From contig NZ_NTJD01000001.1 in the NCBI RefSeq assembly GCF_002358085.1, positions 395,752 to 459,751 of the forward strand: 64,000 nucleotides of DNA, given 5' to 3'. How positions within the stretch are numbered: position 1 is the stretch's first letter; the number at the start of each line of letters is the position of its first letter. This document shows, one piece after another, positions 54,401 through 61,968 of the stretch. The position numbers and the translations under genes were made by a program. The notes beneath the pieces were generated by a model. That model saw only the letters and a list, made by a program, of their open reading frames with translations. It was not told the origin of the DNA and searched no databases. Source of the DNA: Pseudothioclava arenosa (GTDB lineage: Bacteria > Pseudomonadota > Alphaproteobacteria > Rhodobacterales > Rhodobacteraceae).

Positions 54401-54747
54401 ACCCAGTCGACCGGGCAATCGCGCAGCACCAGCCGCGCCCCCACGATTAGCTTGGGCAGCACGGGGCCATGGGGGTGCAGCAACGTCTCGGGAGGGGCGG
54501 TCTCTTGCCGCGAACTGGGGTCGTGCTGCCGGGTGGAGCGGATCGGCACGCCCGCCTCGGCCTCTTTGCGTAGGGTGCGTAAAGCCGACCACGCCCGCAC
54601 CACACCGGCGAGCGAGTTCCGGTCGGTGATGGCGATGGCCGACAGCCCCAGTTCGGCCGCCCGCAGCACCAGTTCCTCGGGGTGTGAGGCGCCTGTCAGA
54701 AAGGTGAAATTCGAGGTCACGCAGAGCTCGGCATAGGTGGGGGTCAT
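51442..54747 (-). CDS. dnaE2: Error-prone DNA polymerase DnaE2 (ImuC)
   Basis: C-family polymerase of translesion synthesis, 1101 residues. PHP domain at the N-terminus ([24 protein letters not shown]; the usual metal-binding His after AEL is Cys), polymerase palm with [24 protein letters not shown], OB-fold near the end ([18 protein letters not shown]) and the characteristic C-terminus PSRDFH. Works with ImuA and ImuB in SOS mutagenesis in bacteria without DNA polymerase V. Overlaps imuB by four bases. Confidence 0.95.
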   Translation of the reverse strand: [1101 protein letters not shown]

Positions 54748-56201
54748 GCGAACTCTCCCTGCACGAACCAGCCGGGGTTTTGTGGCGTGTAAAACAGCCA
54801 CAGTCGCCGCCCCTCACGGGTGTCGATCTTCCAGTAATCGCGCAGCCCCGAGCGCCAGTTGTCATCGGGCAGCCACCATTCGGGGGTGATCCGTTCAGGG
54901 CCAGTGGCGCGCGCGGTGGTGAGGGTCATGCGCCGCCAGCGAAACCGCGCGGGCGGCTGCGCGCCAGACGCATGGATCGGCTCGGGCGGGAACAGCCGGA
55001 TCGGACGCGGGCGAGGTGCATGAAAACCACCCTGCGCCTCGCTGAAGGCGGCAGGCGCAATCAGAAAACTACGCTCGGGGATATGACTGTCGGCGGGCAG
55101 AAACCGTTGAATGTTCTCCAGCCCGATGCGCGTGCCGATGCGGGTGATCAGATCGGCAAGGTGGTCCGGGCGGGGCTGGTTGGTGGGGCCGATCTGTTGC
55201 AGGGGCAAGGGTTCGACCTGCGTAGCCTCCAGCCGGATCTGGTCGATGCCGAAACCTGCATCCACCTCAGTCACGCCGCGCTGGAACAGCGGCAAAATCC
55301 GCGCGGGCTCACGCATGGCGGCGGCAAGGCGCAGCTCGACTTGCTGGCTGGCCTGATCGACGCGGCGGAGCGTCAGGCACAGCCGCCGCGCCCCCATGTC
55401 CTGCGCGGCAAGCTTGGCACAAAGCGGCGCAAGCAGGCGCTCGGTCGCGGCCATCACATCGGCCTCAAGGCCGATCGGTTCGGGGAGGGTCAGGCGCACG
55501 CTGAACTGTGGTGGCTCGGCCTCGGGGGTTACGGGTTCGGGCTGCGCGCCAAGGGCCTGATCGAGCCGCAAGAGCAGATCGGGGCCAAAACGGCGCGCCA
55601 GCGGCGCGCGTGGGCTGGCGGTCAGATCACCGATAGAGCGCAGGCCCAGACGTTGCAGCCCGGTGACGGTCTCGGGCGCAAGGCGGAGTGCTGCCACGGG
55701 AAGCGCAAGCAGCCCATCCTCCGTGTCGCCAAAATGCGCGAGCGCCCATGCCGTCCCGCGCGTGCCCGCCGCTGCCAGCCGCACTTCGATCCGCGCCCGC
55801 TCCAGCCGCGCGCGCATATCGGCCAGCAGCGCCGCCTCGTCGCCCCACAGATGCGCCGACCCTGTGATGTCGAGCACCAGGCCGTCGGTGCCCTCAAAGC
55901 CCACCCAAGGGCAGAACCGCTCCGCCCATCGCCGCAGGCTGCGCAGAAGCCGCGTATCGCGCGCAGGCTCGGCAGGGCGGCTGATCAGATCGGGGCAAAA
56001 GCTGCGCGCATCGGCCAGGCGCATCCCGCGGTGCAGGCCCGCCTGCTCGGCGGCGGGGTTCAAGCAATAGATCAGTTCTGTGCTGCCCGTGCGCGCGGCA
56101 ATGACGAAGGGCGCCTCACTCGGGTGTGCGCGCAGAACCCGGTCGCTCGCCAACCGGGGGAACCACATGGAGACGATGCGTCTGTGCGTCCCAGTGAACA
56201 T
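54744..56201 (-). CDS. imuB: Y-family polymerase-like protein ImuB
   Basis: 485 residues. Y-family fold (IVSMWFPRLASDRVLRAHPSE; FVGFEGTDGLVLDITGSAHLWG) in which the catalytic acidic residues of active Y polymerases are not evident, as in ImuB generally; it acts as the hub linking DnaE2, ImuA and the beta clamp. The start at 56201 gives the family N-terminus and overlaps imuA by 86 bp. Confidence 0.9.
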   Translation of the reverse strand: MFTGTHRRIVSMWFPRLASDRVLRAHPSEAPFVIAARTGSTELIYCLNPAAEQAGLHRGMRLADARSFCPDLISRPAEPARDTRLLRSLRRWAERFCPWVGFEGTDGLVLDITGSAHLWGDEAALLADMRARLERARIEVRLAAAGTRGTAWALAHFGDTEDGLLALPVAALRLAPETVTGLQRLGLRSIGDLTASPRAPLARRFGPDLLLRLDQALGAQPEPVTPEAEPPQFSVRLTLPEPIGLEADVMAATERLLAPLCAKLAAQDMGARRLCLTLRRVDQASQQVELRLAAAMREPARILPLFQRGVTEVDAGFGIDQIRLEATQVEPLPLQQIGPTNQPRPDHLADLITRIGTRIGLENIQRFLPADSHIPERSFLIAPAAFSEAQGGFHAPRPRPIRLFPPEPIHASGAQPPARFRWRRMTLTTARATGPERITPEWWLPDDNWRSGLRDYWKIDTREGRRLWLFYTPQNPGWFVQGEFA

Positions 56202-56703
56202 GCCACGCGCCAGTTGTTCCTGATTTGTTCTTGATAATTTCCCACCGCATCAGAGTCGAGTCCTCGCACGCGGGATCGAAAAGTGGCGTGGCCCGCCAAC
56301 GCGTTTCGGCGGCGTTCGAGCCCATACCCTCCGGGATGATGCAAAGCCCTGTCGTGCCGCCCGTGCGGGCGGCCAACTGCAACCGCCGCCCTTCGCGCAG
56401 ATCGAGGGGGCGCGTCACCTCCAGCACGACGACAGAGAGGCTGCCGTCTTTGAGCGCCTCTTCGGCAACTGCCAGACTGTCGGTCTGATTTTGCGTTTTG
56501 GCCAGCAACAGCTTGGCCGGGTCAAGAAACGGCATCATGCTTGCCGGCGTCAGCATATCCGCAAGCCAAGCCTCCTGAGCCCAAAGCGCCCGCCCCCCCG
56601 CAACCCCCGCAACAATGGCAGAAAACCCCGTGGAGGCGGGGCCGCAAACCTCATGCACGCGGCCTGCACGCAGGGGAAAGAAAGGAGGCAGCTGAGACGA
56701 CAT
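56116..56703 (-). CDS. imuA: SOS mutagenesis protein ImuA
   Basis: 195 residues, RecA-like remnant fold. Segments fitting ImuA are RVHEVCGPASTGFSAIVAG at the N-terminus and REGRRLQLAARTGGTTGLCI in the middle. The Walker A motif of true RecA ATPases is absent, as expected. First gene of imuA-imuB-dnaE2. I could not find an exact alphaproteobacterial SOS box (GTTC-N7-GTTC) in the 100 bp upstream. Confidence 0.87.
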   Translation of the reverse strand: MSSQLPPFFPLRAGRVHEVCGPASTGFSAIVAGVAGGRALWAQEAWLADMLTPASMMPFLDPAKLLLAKTQNQTDSLAVAEEALKDGSLSVVVLEVTRPLDLREGRRLQLAARTGGTTGLCIIPEGMGSNAAETRWRATPLFDPACEDSTLMRWEIIKNKSGTTGAWHVHWDAQTHRLHVVPPVGERPGSARTPE

Positions 56704-56801
56704 TCCTGAAATCTATCGCAGTGTCCGGTGGTTTCAAATGGTGTGTTCTGGCCAGCGGATTGTGCCGCTTCTCCGCGAGAATCCGCTCCGGGGCATTGCG
56801 G

Positions 56802-57695
56802 TCACTTGTTCGTGCTGATTAGGCTTGTCGTTCGGAGCGCCTGCTCCCCGCTCCAGCGATAAACGCAGGGGGTATCAGGGTAGTCGAGGCAGGCAGCTTG
56901 CGGTGTCTCGATCCTAGGAGCGCCACGCATCTTGTAATGACCGACCAGAACTGGCGGGTTCTCCTCGCCGTAGAAGTCGAGGCCCAGTTCATCGGTGATT
57001 TCGGTCTCCGGTAGGTATTCGGGATTCGGGACCGAAAGCGCGGCGGCTCGCCAGGTCGGGGCATCAGCACGCCACCACGCGATCCGAACTTGGGTTCGGT
57101 AATGCCCGCTGTTGTCGTGAAAGCCGATGCCCGCTGGTAGCGCAGTCTCAGGTCCGCTCAGGAGCAGATCAACGGCTCGCGCGAAGGGCGTCTCCTTTCG
57201 GGCGACCTCTTCGAGATCGTCCGGACGCAGCCGCCCGTCTAGACGTCGCGCGGCGATGGTTGAGATGGCCGTGTCGCTCCAGCAAGCGTGCACCAATCGC
57301 AGCCCGCCGAGATCGCGCCAGAGGGGCAGGGTGAGGAACCATTCGGTCCAGTCCAGCGCGTCATCACTGCCGATACTGAAACGCTCGATGAAGCTGCGGT
57401 GCTGCGCCCGGTTCTTGTCATCGCGCGCCCTGAGGGGCTGCCCGTTACTGTCGAGGCGGTGAAATAGGATCGCGTTAAGTTCGTGGTTGCCCATGACCGC
57501 GACGGCACCATCGTCTTCGATGAGCCGACGCACTCGCGTCAAAACTTCAGCGTCGTCAGGACGCAACACCGACTTCCCGGCGTCGATGAAGTCGCCCAGA
57601 AAGGCGAGGTGGTCGCTGGAGGCCGCTGTTGCCAGACTGAGCGAGAGCCGCTCTGGGTCGGCATGGATGTCGGGGATCACGGTGTAGTTCGACAT
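56802..57695 (-). CDS. Metallophosphoesterase
   Basis: 297 residues with the calcineurin-like metal motifs in order: DIHAD (D9, H11), FLGDFIDAG, MGNHELNAI, and the late GHY in LVGHYKMRG. Resembles PPP-type phosphatases or diadenosine tetraphosphatases; substrate unknown. The ATG at 57695 has AAGGAG six bases upstream, better than the longer reading. Between the mutasome and the SRAP gene, so possibly part of a DNA-damage group. Confidence 0.88.
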   Translation of the reverse strand: MSNYTVIPDIHADPERLSLSLATAASSDHLAFLGDFIDAGKSVLRPDDAEVLTRVRRLIEDDGAVAVMGNHELNAILFHRLDSNGQPLRARDDKNRAQHRSFIERFSIGSDDALDWTEWFLTLPLWRDLGGLRLVHACWSDTAISTIAARRLDGRLRPDDLEEVARKETPFARAVDLLLSGPETALPAGIGFHDNSGHYRTQVRIAWWRADAPTWRAAALSVPNPEYLPETEITDELGLDFYGEENPPVLVGHYKMRGAPRIETPQAACLDYPDTPCVYRWSGEQALRTTSLISTNK

Positions 57696-57861
57696 GTAAA
57701 TCTCCTTGTCGCAAACAGGAATAAGCACGGTCGCAGGACGCGTCCATGGCCGGGGCGATGATGTCAGTGAGAACTGGGGGAGCGGATCGAAGCTCGATGG
57801 CGGTTGATCCTCATCAGCAATCTATGCGCTACTTGACTGTCGATCCAGGAAAGCCGAACCG

Positions 57862-58482
57862 ATGTGTGGACGTTTCGTCGATCCGAACCTGCGCGGGACC
57901 GAATTTGAGCATTCGGAAATCAAGATCGCGCCCTTCCCGCGGCGCTTCAACGTGAAGCCGACCGAGGACGTGCTGATCTTCGCCAAGGAACCGCTTGAGG
58001 TGATGGTGGCGCGGTGGGGGCTGATCCCGTCCTGGCACAAGGGCGAGCTGCGGGACTGGAAGGCCAGCACCTTCAATGCCCGGATCAAGGAGGCGAAGGA
58101 CAAGCCAACCTTTCGTCAGGTCTGGCGCCATGGGCGCTGCCTGATCCCATCAGGCGGCTACTTCGAATGGACGGGCGCGCCAGGCGCAAAGCAGCCGCAT
58201 TTTGTCAGTTCGGCCGGGAATGAAGAGACCCTCTGGTTCGCCGGGCTTGCCTCGCGCTGGCGGGGGCTTCTGACCTGCACGATGATGACCCGTGCCGCGA
58301 CGCCCGAGATGGCCTGGCTGCATCCGCGGATGCCGGTGATCCTGAATGCAGAGGAACGTGATGCATGGCTCGCCGGGACCGATGACGCCGAGCTTGGTGC
58401 GCATGTTCAGCTTCACCAGCACGAGGTTGCCCGCTTTGGTCTTCATGACGATGGCCCACAGCTAATCGAGGGAAGCGGGTAG
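57862..58482 (+). CDS. SRAP-domain protein (HMCES/YedK-like abasic-site shield)
   Basis: Forms a thiazolidine crosslink with abasic sites in single-stranded DNA. 206 residues with the full catalytic set: Cys2 directly after Met1 (MCGRFVDP), N72 (STFNARIKE), E102 (GYFEWTG) and H154 (LHPRMPVIL). The need for Cys2 fixes the start. Divergent from the phosphoesterase and 1.2 kb from imuA, so it belongs to the DNA-damage group of the island. Confidence 0.93.
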   Translation: MCGRFVDPNLRGTEFEHSEIKIAPFPRRFNVKPTEDVLIFAKEPLEVMVARWGLIPSWHKGELRDWKASTFNARIKEAKDKPTFRQVWRHGRCLIPSGGYFEWTGAPGAKQPHFVSSAGNEETLWFAGLASRWRGLLTCTMMTRAATPEMAWLHPRMPVILNAEERDAWLAGTDDAELGAHVQLHQHEVARFGLHDDGPQLIEGSG

Positions 58483-58565
58483 GTATGGCTTCGGTGGCTG
58501 AGTAGATCAGTCTCTCATAGTCGATCCTTGAGCGCTCTAAGTTGACCCCTTCGTGCTTTCACTTG

Positions 58566-58700
58566 ATGGAGCCATACGAGATCAACTTCAACTGCTATTT
58601 CTACAAATACGTGCCGCCACGCGGGCTCGCGGAACTCGATGCCGAGTTGAAGACGCTGGAGGCAGAAATTGCTGGTCTCCTGCAGGAGGTTGTTGAGTGA
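58566..58700 (+). pseudogene. hsdM: 3' end of type I modification subunit HsdM
   Basis: 44 residues (MEPYEINFNCYFYKYVPPRG ... LQEVVE) match the C-terminal tail of type I methyltransferases. The methylase core, with its NPPY motif, is entirely missing; upstream lies unrelated sequence after the SRAP gene. The stop overlaps the hsdS GTG start in the usual hsdM-hsdS way, which confirms the identity. Confidence 0.8.
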
Positions 58701-59064
58701 CAGACATAATGACACTCGCCAGTCCGCCAGGCTGGAAACTCTATCGACTTGGGCAACTGTTCAGCGAGCGCAAGGAAAAGGGCAGCGACAAAGACTTTCC
58801 GCCACTTTCTGTCACGATGGGCGGCATCGTTCCGCAACTCGAAACCGCCGCCAAGACCGATGACGGCGACAACAGAAAGGTCGTTCGCGTCGGCGACTAA
58901 TCCGAGTGCAACAGAGCACCGAAAAATCCATCGACCGCCTCAAAGAATACCGCTCCGCGCTGATCACCGCCGCTGTCACGGGTCAGATCGACGTATCGAC
59001 CTATGCCAAATCCGGCACCCCCGACCGCCGCCTCGACGCCATTCAAGAGGAGATGCAAGCGTAA
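58697..59064 (+). pseudogene. hsdS: Type I specificity subunit HsdS, internally deleted
   Basis: The 5' part (GTG at 58697, to about 58890) encodes the start of the first target-recognition domain (PPGWKLYRLGQLFSERK). The frame then stops at 58900 and the 3' part resumes in another frame from about 58909: QQSTEKSIDRLKEYRSALIT, AAVTGQIDV, the conserved C-terminal repeat of HsdS. About two thirds of a normal HsdS, including both recognition cores, is missing. The stop overlaps the next start (TAATG). Confidence 0.82.
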
Positions 59065-59411
59065 TGGCACGAAAATTGACGACCAATCAGGAGATCGACG
59101 CCTTTATCGCAAAGGTCATCGGCGAGGCGCATCACCACGGCGGCAATGTCGAACACGTCATTCAACCGCTCTCTGACGAGGTGCGGCAGCGCCTGAATCT
59201 CAAACTCGACAAGGTCGAGGTCTACGAGCGGAACGGCAATCTCGCTCGGACGTGTTGGGTCACCCTTCAAGGATCGCGCTACGTCTTCACCTACAACTAC
59301 AAGACCAAGCAGATCGATCTGCGCGACCACAGCATTCACGGTGCATGGCGCTTCTCGTTCGACAACGCGACACCATTTCCTGACATTCAACGCGAGGTGG
59401 GGAAACTGTGA
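59064..59411 (+). CDS. 115-residue protein between hsdS and hsdR
   Basis: Small cytoplasmic protein with KVIGEAHHHGGNVEHVIQPL and an aromatic-rich C-terminal half (GSRYVFTYNYKTKQIDLRDHS). I recall related frames beside type I restriction loci and as integron cassettes, but no function is known. It overlaps both flanking hsd fragments by a few bases, so it was part of the original operon and is the only intact member. Confidence 0.75.
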   Translation: MARKLTTNQEIDAFIAKVIGEAHHHGGNVEHVIQPLSDEVRQRLNLKLDKVEVYERNGNLARTCWVTLQGSRYVFTYNYKTKQIDLRDHSIHGAWRFSFDNATPFPDIQREVGKL

Positions 59412-60088
59412 CCAGCATCCACACCACCGCCGACATTCATCAAGAGAAGGTCTTCGAGGCGCATATCGTCGCCTGCCTGACCGCCGATCAGGGATACATC
59501 GAACGCAACTGCCCGTCGCACTATGACGTTGCCCTCGCACTCGATCCTTCGTTGCTGTTCCGCTTCCTCAAGGCGACGCAACCGGATGCGTGGCAGGTGC
59601 TGGAGGATCACTACAGCGCGCAGGCCGAGGCGGAGGTGCTCAAGCGTCTCGAGAAGGCGCTGAAGGATAACCCTACCCACGTCGTCCTGCGCGAGGGGCT
59701 GAAGCTGGTGCCGAACATCCGCTTCGCGCTGTGCTACTTCAAGCCGGCCTCGAACCTGAACCCGGATCTGACGCGGCTCTCCGAGATCATCAGCTCGTTC
59801 AACGAGCGCCACGGCACCCAGTTCTCGCGCGAGGACTTCATGCGGTTCGAGCGCGTCACGCGCGATATTATGGACGACGAGATGACCGAGATGGTCCGCA
59901 ACAACCCGGCTGACGTGGTTTACAACGCGTTCTCGCAGGCGTTCTTCCAAGCCATGGTGAAGATGTTCCAGCAGGATAACGAAATGCGAAATATCGTCAT
60001 GACGGATAAAGACGCGCGGGAGCAGGCGACACGCCACTTTTTCAAGCGGGCGCAACGGCAGGCGAGGGGGGGCATAGGTCCCAATTAG
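59408..60088 (+). pseudogene. hsdR: Type I restriction subunit HsdR with large in-frame deletion
   Basis: 226 residues where about 1000 are expected. Residues 1 to about 124 are the HsdR N-terminus (DIHQEKVFEAHIVACLTADQGY ... PASNLNPDLTRL). They are joined in frame to the extreme C-terminus (SEIISSFNERHGTQFSREDF ... FFKRAQRQA). The PD-(D/E)xK nuclease and the helicase motor are absent, so no restriction activity is possible. The frame stays open, so a fusion product may be made. Confidence 0.85.
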
Positions 60089-60218
60089 CTTGTCGGAGTT
60101 GCTGCCAAATTCGACCCCAAAACCGAGGGTTCTAAGTCGGGTGCAACAGCGGGCGGCAACGCCCGTGAGGTTTAGCTGATAAACCATCTCAGTTGCCTTG
60201 GCTCGATGTGCTTTGAAG

Positions 60219-60261
60219 TTGACAGACGTGAACTGTCCAGAAGAAACTGAATTTGTATTAT
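60219..60261 (+). promoter_or_regulatory. Promoter/operator region of the two-gene module
   Basis: TTGACA (60219-60224) overlaps an inverted repeat GACAG-N7-CTGTC (60221-60225 and 60233-60237). A TATTAT (60256-60261) lies 20 bp before the first start. Spacing between the TTGACA and TATTAT is too long for one promoter, so the -35 of the TATTAT would be weak and the palindrome could serve a regulator. Confidence 0.4.
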
Positions 60262-60280
60262 CAGCAAAGCGAGACCCCGA

Positions 60281-60748
60281 ATGTCCGCCAATTTTGACAA
60301 CCATGAAGAGCCGAAGTTAGACCCGAAGCTTTTCGCCCTTGATCACACAATGTCATTGAAAGCGCTCAAGAAAGAGATTGGGCAGCTTGCGCTCTCAGCT
60401 GACATGAAGGCACTGATTATTGATCTGGCGGGGTTCACGATCAAAGTGGCTGGCAAGGTGGTCGAGCTTGGTCGCAAGATCCTGCAGGTCGCTCTAGCGT
60501 TGCTGCGCGCCTTTCCTAACACAGCATTCGGTGCGATTACGGGGCTAATTCTTGGCCGGCTAATCGCGAAAATTCCGGTGCTTGGTCAGAAGTTGAGCAC
60601 CTTTTTCACGCCCTTGCTCGTGATGCTAGGTGTCGGGAAAGGGGCCATCATGGATTTGGCGAGCGGCGCTCTCGGCAGAAACATGGATGCCTTCATTGAT
60701 GCTGTGGCTGATGTATTCGGTCTGGGTTCTGCAGAGCTACAGGCATGA
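60281..60748 (+). CDS. Small hydrophobic protein, first gene of TerB module
   Basis: 155 residues of unknown family. After a charged N-terminal third there are hydrophobic or amphipathic helices at about 43-62, 66-80, 82-101 and 105-125, with glycine-spaced patterns (TAFGAITGLILGRLIAKIPV) suggesting close helix packing in the inner membrane. No signal peptide, no catalytic motif. It overlaps the TerB-fold gene by four bases, so both are made together. A pore-forming or membrane-anchoring subunit is an inference. Confidence 0.7.
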   Translation: MSANFDNHEEPKLDPKLFALDHTMSLKALKKEIGQLALSADMKALIIDLAGFTIKVAGKVVELGRKILQVALALLRAFPNTAFGAITGLILGRLIAKIPVLGQKLSTFFTPLLVMLGVGKGAIMDLASGALGRNMDAFIDAVADVFGLGSAELQA

Positions 60749-61683
60749 CTGATCTCAAGGATTTCGCACCGCTCGAACAGGTTGTCGCAGACGATCTGAG
60801 GTTTCGGTTGATGCTTGGTATTGGTGAGGATGCTTACCGTTCTCTCCGTTACTCGAAGAACCTGCAGAAACTCTTCGATGCGGGTGGGGCAGCCACGACT
60901 GGCGCAGGTATTGCGCAATCTGCCGTTGTCGCGAAGACGTTTTTCGGGGGATCGAGCTTGTTAAGCTTACTGCCATGGGCACCGGCTGCGATGACGCCTA
61001 CAGGATGGGTGGTCGCAGCGGGTGTTGCCTCGGCCGGGGCTTTCTGGGGGGTTATGCGTCTTGCCGATGGCTTCGGAAGCTCCCGAGTTCGAACGATTCC
61101 TGAGTTCATCAATACGCCGATAGATCTTCTGGGAGTTACCCTTGTCGATATGATAGGCACGCTTGCGGTGAAGATCGGAGAAGTCGATGGGCGCCTCGCC
61201 CGCATTGAGCGTCAACACATCATCAACTATTTCGTAGATGAATGGGGGATCGATCGTCAATACGCGCGAAAAGCAATTGGTCTGATCGCAGAGAATGAGG
61301 GGAAGATTAGCCTGCAGGAAGCAGCGCAGGTGCTCGGGCAATTCCTGCGCGAAAATGAGGACTGCAACGCGGTTGAAATTCGAAACGACATCATGATGAT
61401 ATTACACGAAATCGTGCGTGCGGATGGTTCGATCGATGAGCGTGAGGAGCTGGCTCTAGAGAAGGTTGAGGAGATCTTGCATGAAGAAACCAATTTCTCT
61501 GCCCTTCGTAGCACAGGGGAGGTGGCGGGATCGATATACCAAGGCGTTACCGGCAGTGTTTCGACCGTTACCTCTACTATCTCGGATGCTGGGGCATCGC
61601 TCGCGGACAGGATCGGCTCGGGACTGGAGAGCCTCGGGCGGGCCTTGCGACGCAAGGATGATAGCGGGAGTGGCGGCGCTTAA
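60745..61683 (+). CDS. Membrane protein with TerB-like domain
   Basis: 312 residues. Two hydrophobic segments (about 48-66 and 68-104, around LLSLLPWAPAAMTPTGWVVAA) are followed at about 155-245 by an all-helical TerB-like domain with the acidic signature VRADGSIDEREE (224-235), which in TerB proteins binds metal or contacts partners. A serine/glycine-rich tail follows. TerB domains are known from tellurite/phage-stress (Ter) systems. Base composition is lower in GC than the core genes, so it was probably acquired by transfer. The pair is flanked by hsdR 3' ends. Confidence 0.75.
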   Translation: MTDLKDFAPLEQVVADDLRFRLMLGIGEDAYRSLRYSKNLQKLFDAGGAATTGAGIAQSAVVAKTFFGGSSLLSLLPWAPAAMTPTGWVVAAGVASAGAFWGVMRLADGFGSSRVRTIPEFINTPIDLLGVTLVDMIGTLAVKIGEVDGRLARIERQHIINYFVDEWGIDRQYARKAIGLIAENEGKISLQEAAQVLGQFLRENEDCNAVEIRNDIMMILHEIVRADGSIDEREELALEKVEEILHEETNFSALRSTGEVAGSIYQGVTGSVSTVTSTISDAGASLADRIGSGLESLGRALRRKDDSGSGGA

Positions 61684-61734
61684 CGCGTTCCATACGTGAT
61701 AAGAACGTTACGCCTGCCACACTTTCTTGCGGGA

Positions 61735-61857
61735 GTTCTTCCAAGCTCTGGTGAAGATGTTCCGGCAGGATTAGGAGATGCGGAACATCTTCATGACGGA
61801 CAACGACGCGCGGGAGCAGGTGACACGGCACTTTTCAAGCAGGCGCAACGATAGGCG
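61735..61857 (+). pseudogene. Second, decayed copy of the hsdR 3' end
   Basis: About 123 bp align with 59941-60069 at roughly 85% identity by eye. The reading is EFFQALVKMFRQD, stop, EMRNIFMTDNDAREQVTRHF, with an in-frame TAG and a one-base shift near the end, so it is dead. It is too diverged from the first copy to be a fresh duplication and probably came from another type I locus. Confidence 0.8.
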
Positions 61858-61968
61858 CGAGTGGGTTAGTCGCCGTGAGCCTGGAGCCGAACAAGATCGT
61901 CAAGGGGCTGCCATCGATGGGATTCCAGTCCCTTCTCATGGCGCCGGGTGAAGATCAGTATGGGGTGC

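Noticed and set aside
53413..54450. A 345-codon plus-strand frame opposite dnaE2
   Set aside because: Antisense shadow of a polymerase gene with clear motifs.
56704..56801. Possible SOS box upstream of imuA
   Set aside because: The only GTTC in this stretch (56745-56748) has no partner at the seven-base spacing of the alphaproteobacterial box; GTTT at 56731 is ten bases away.
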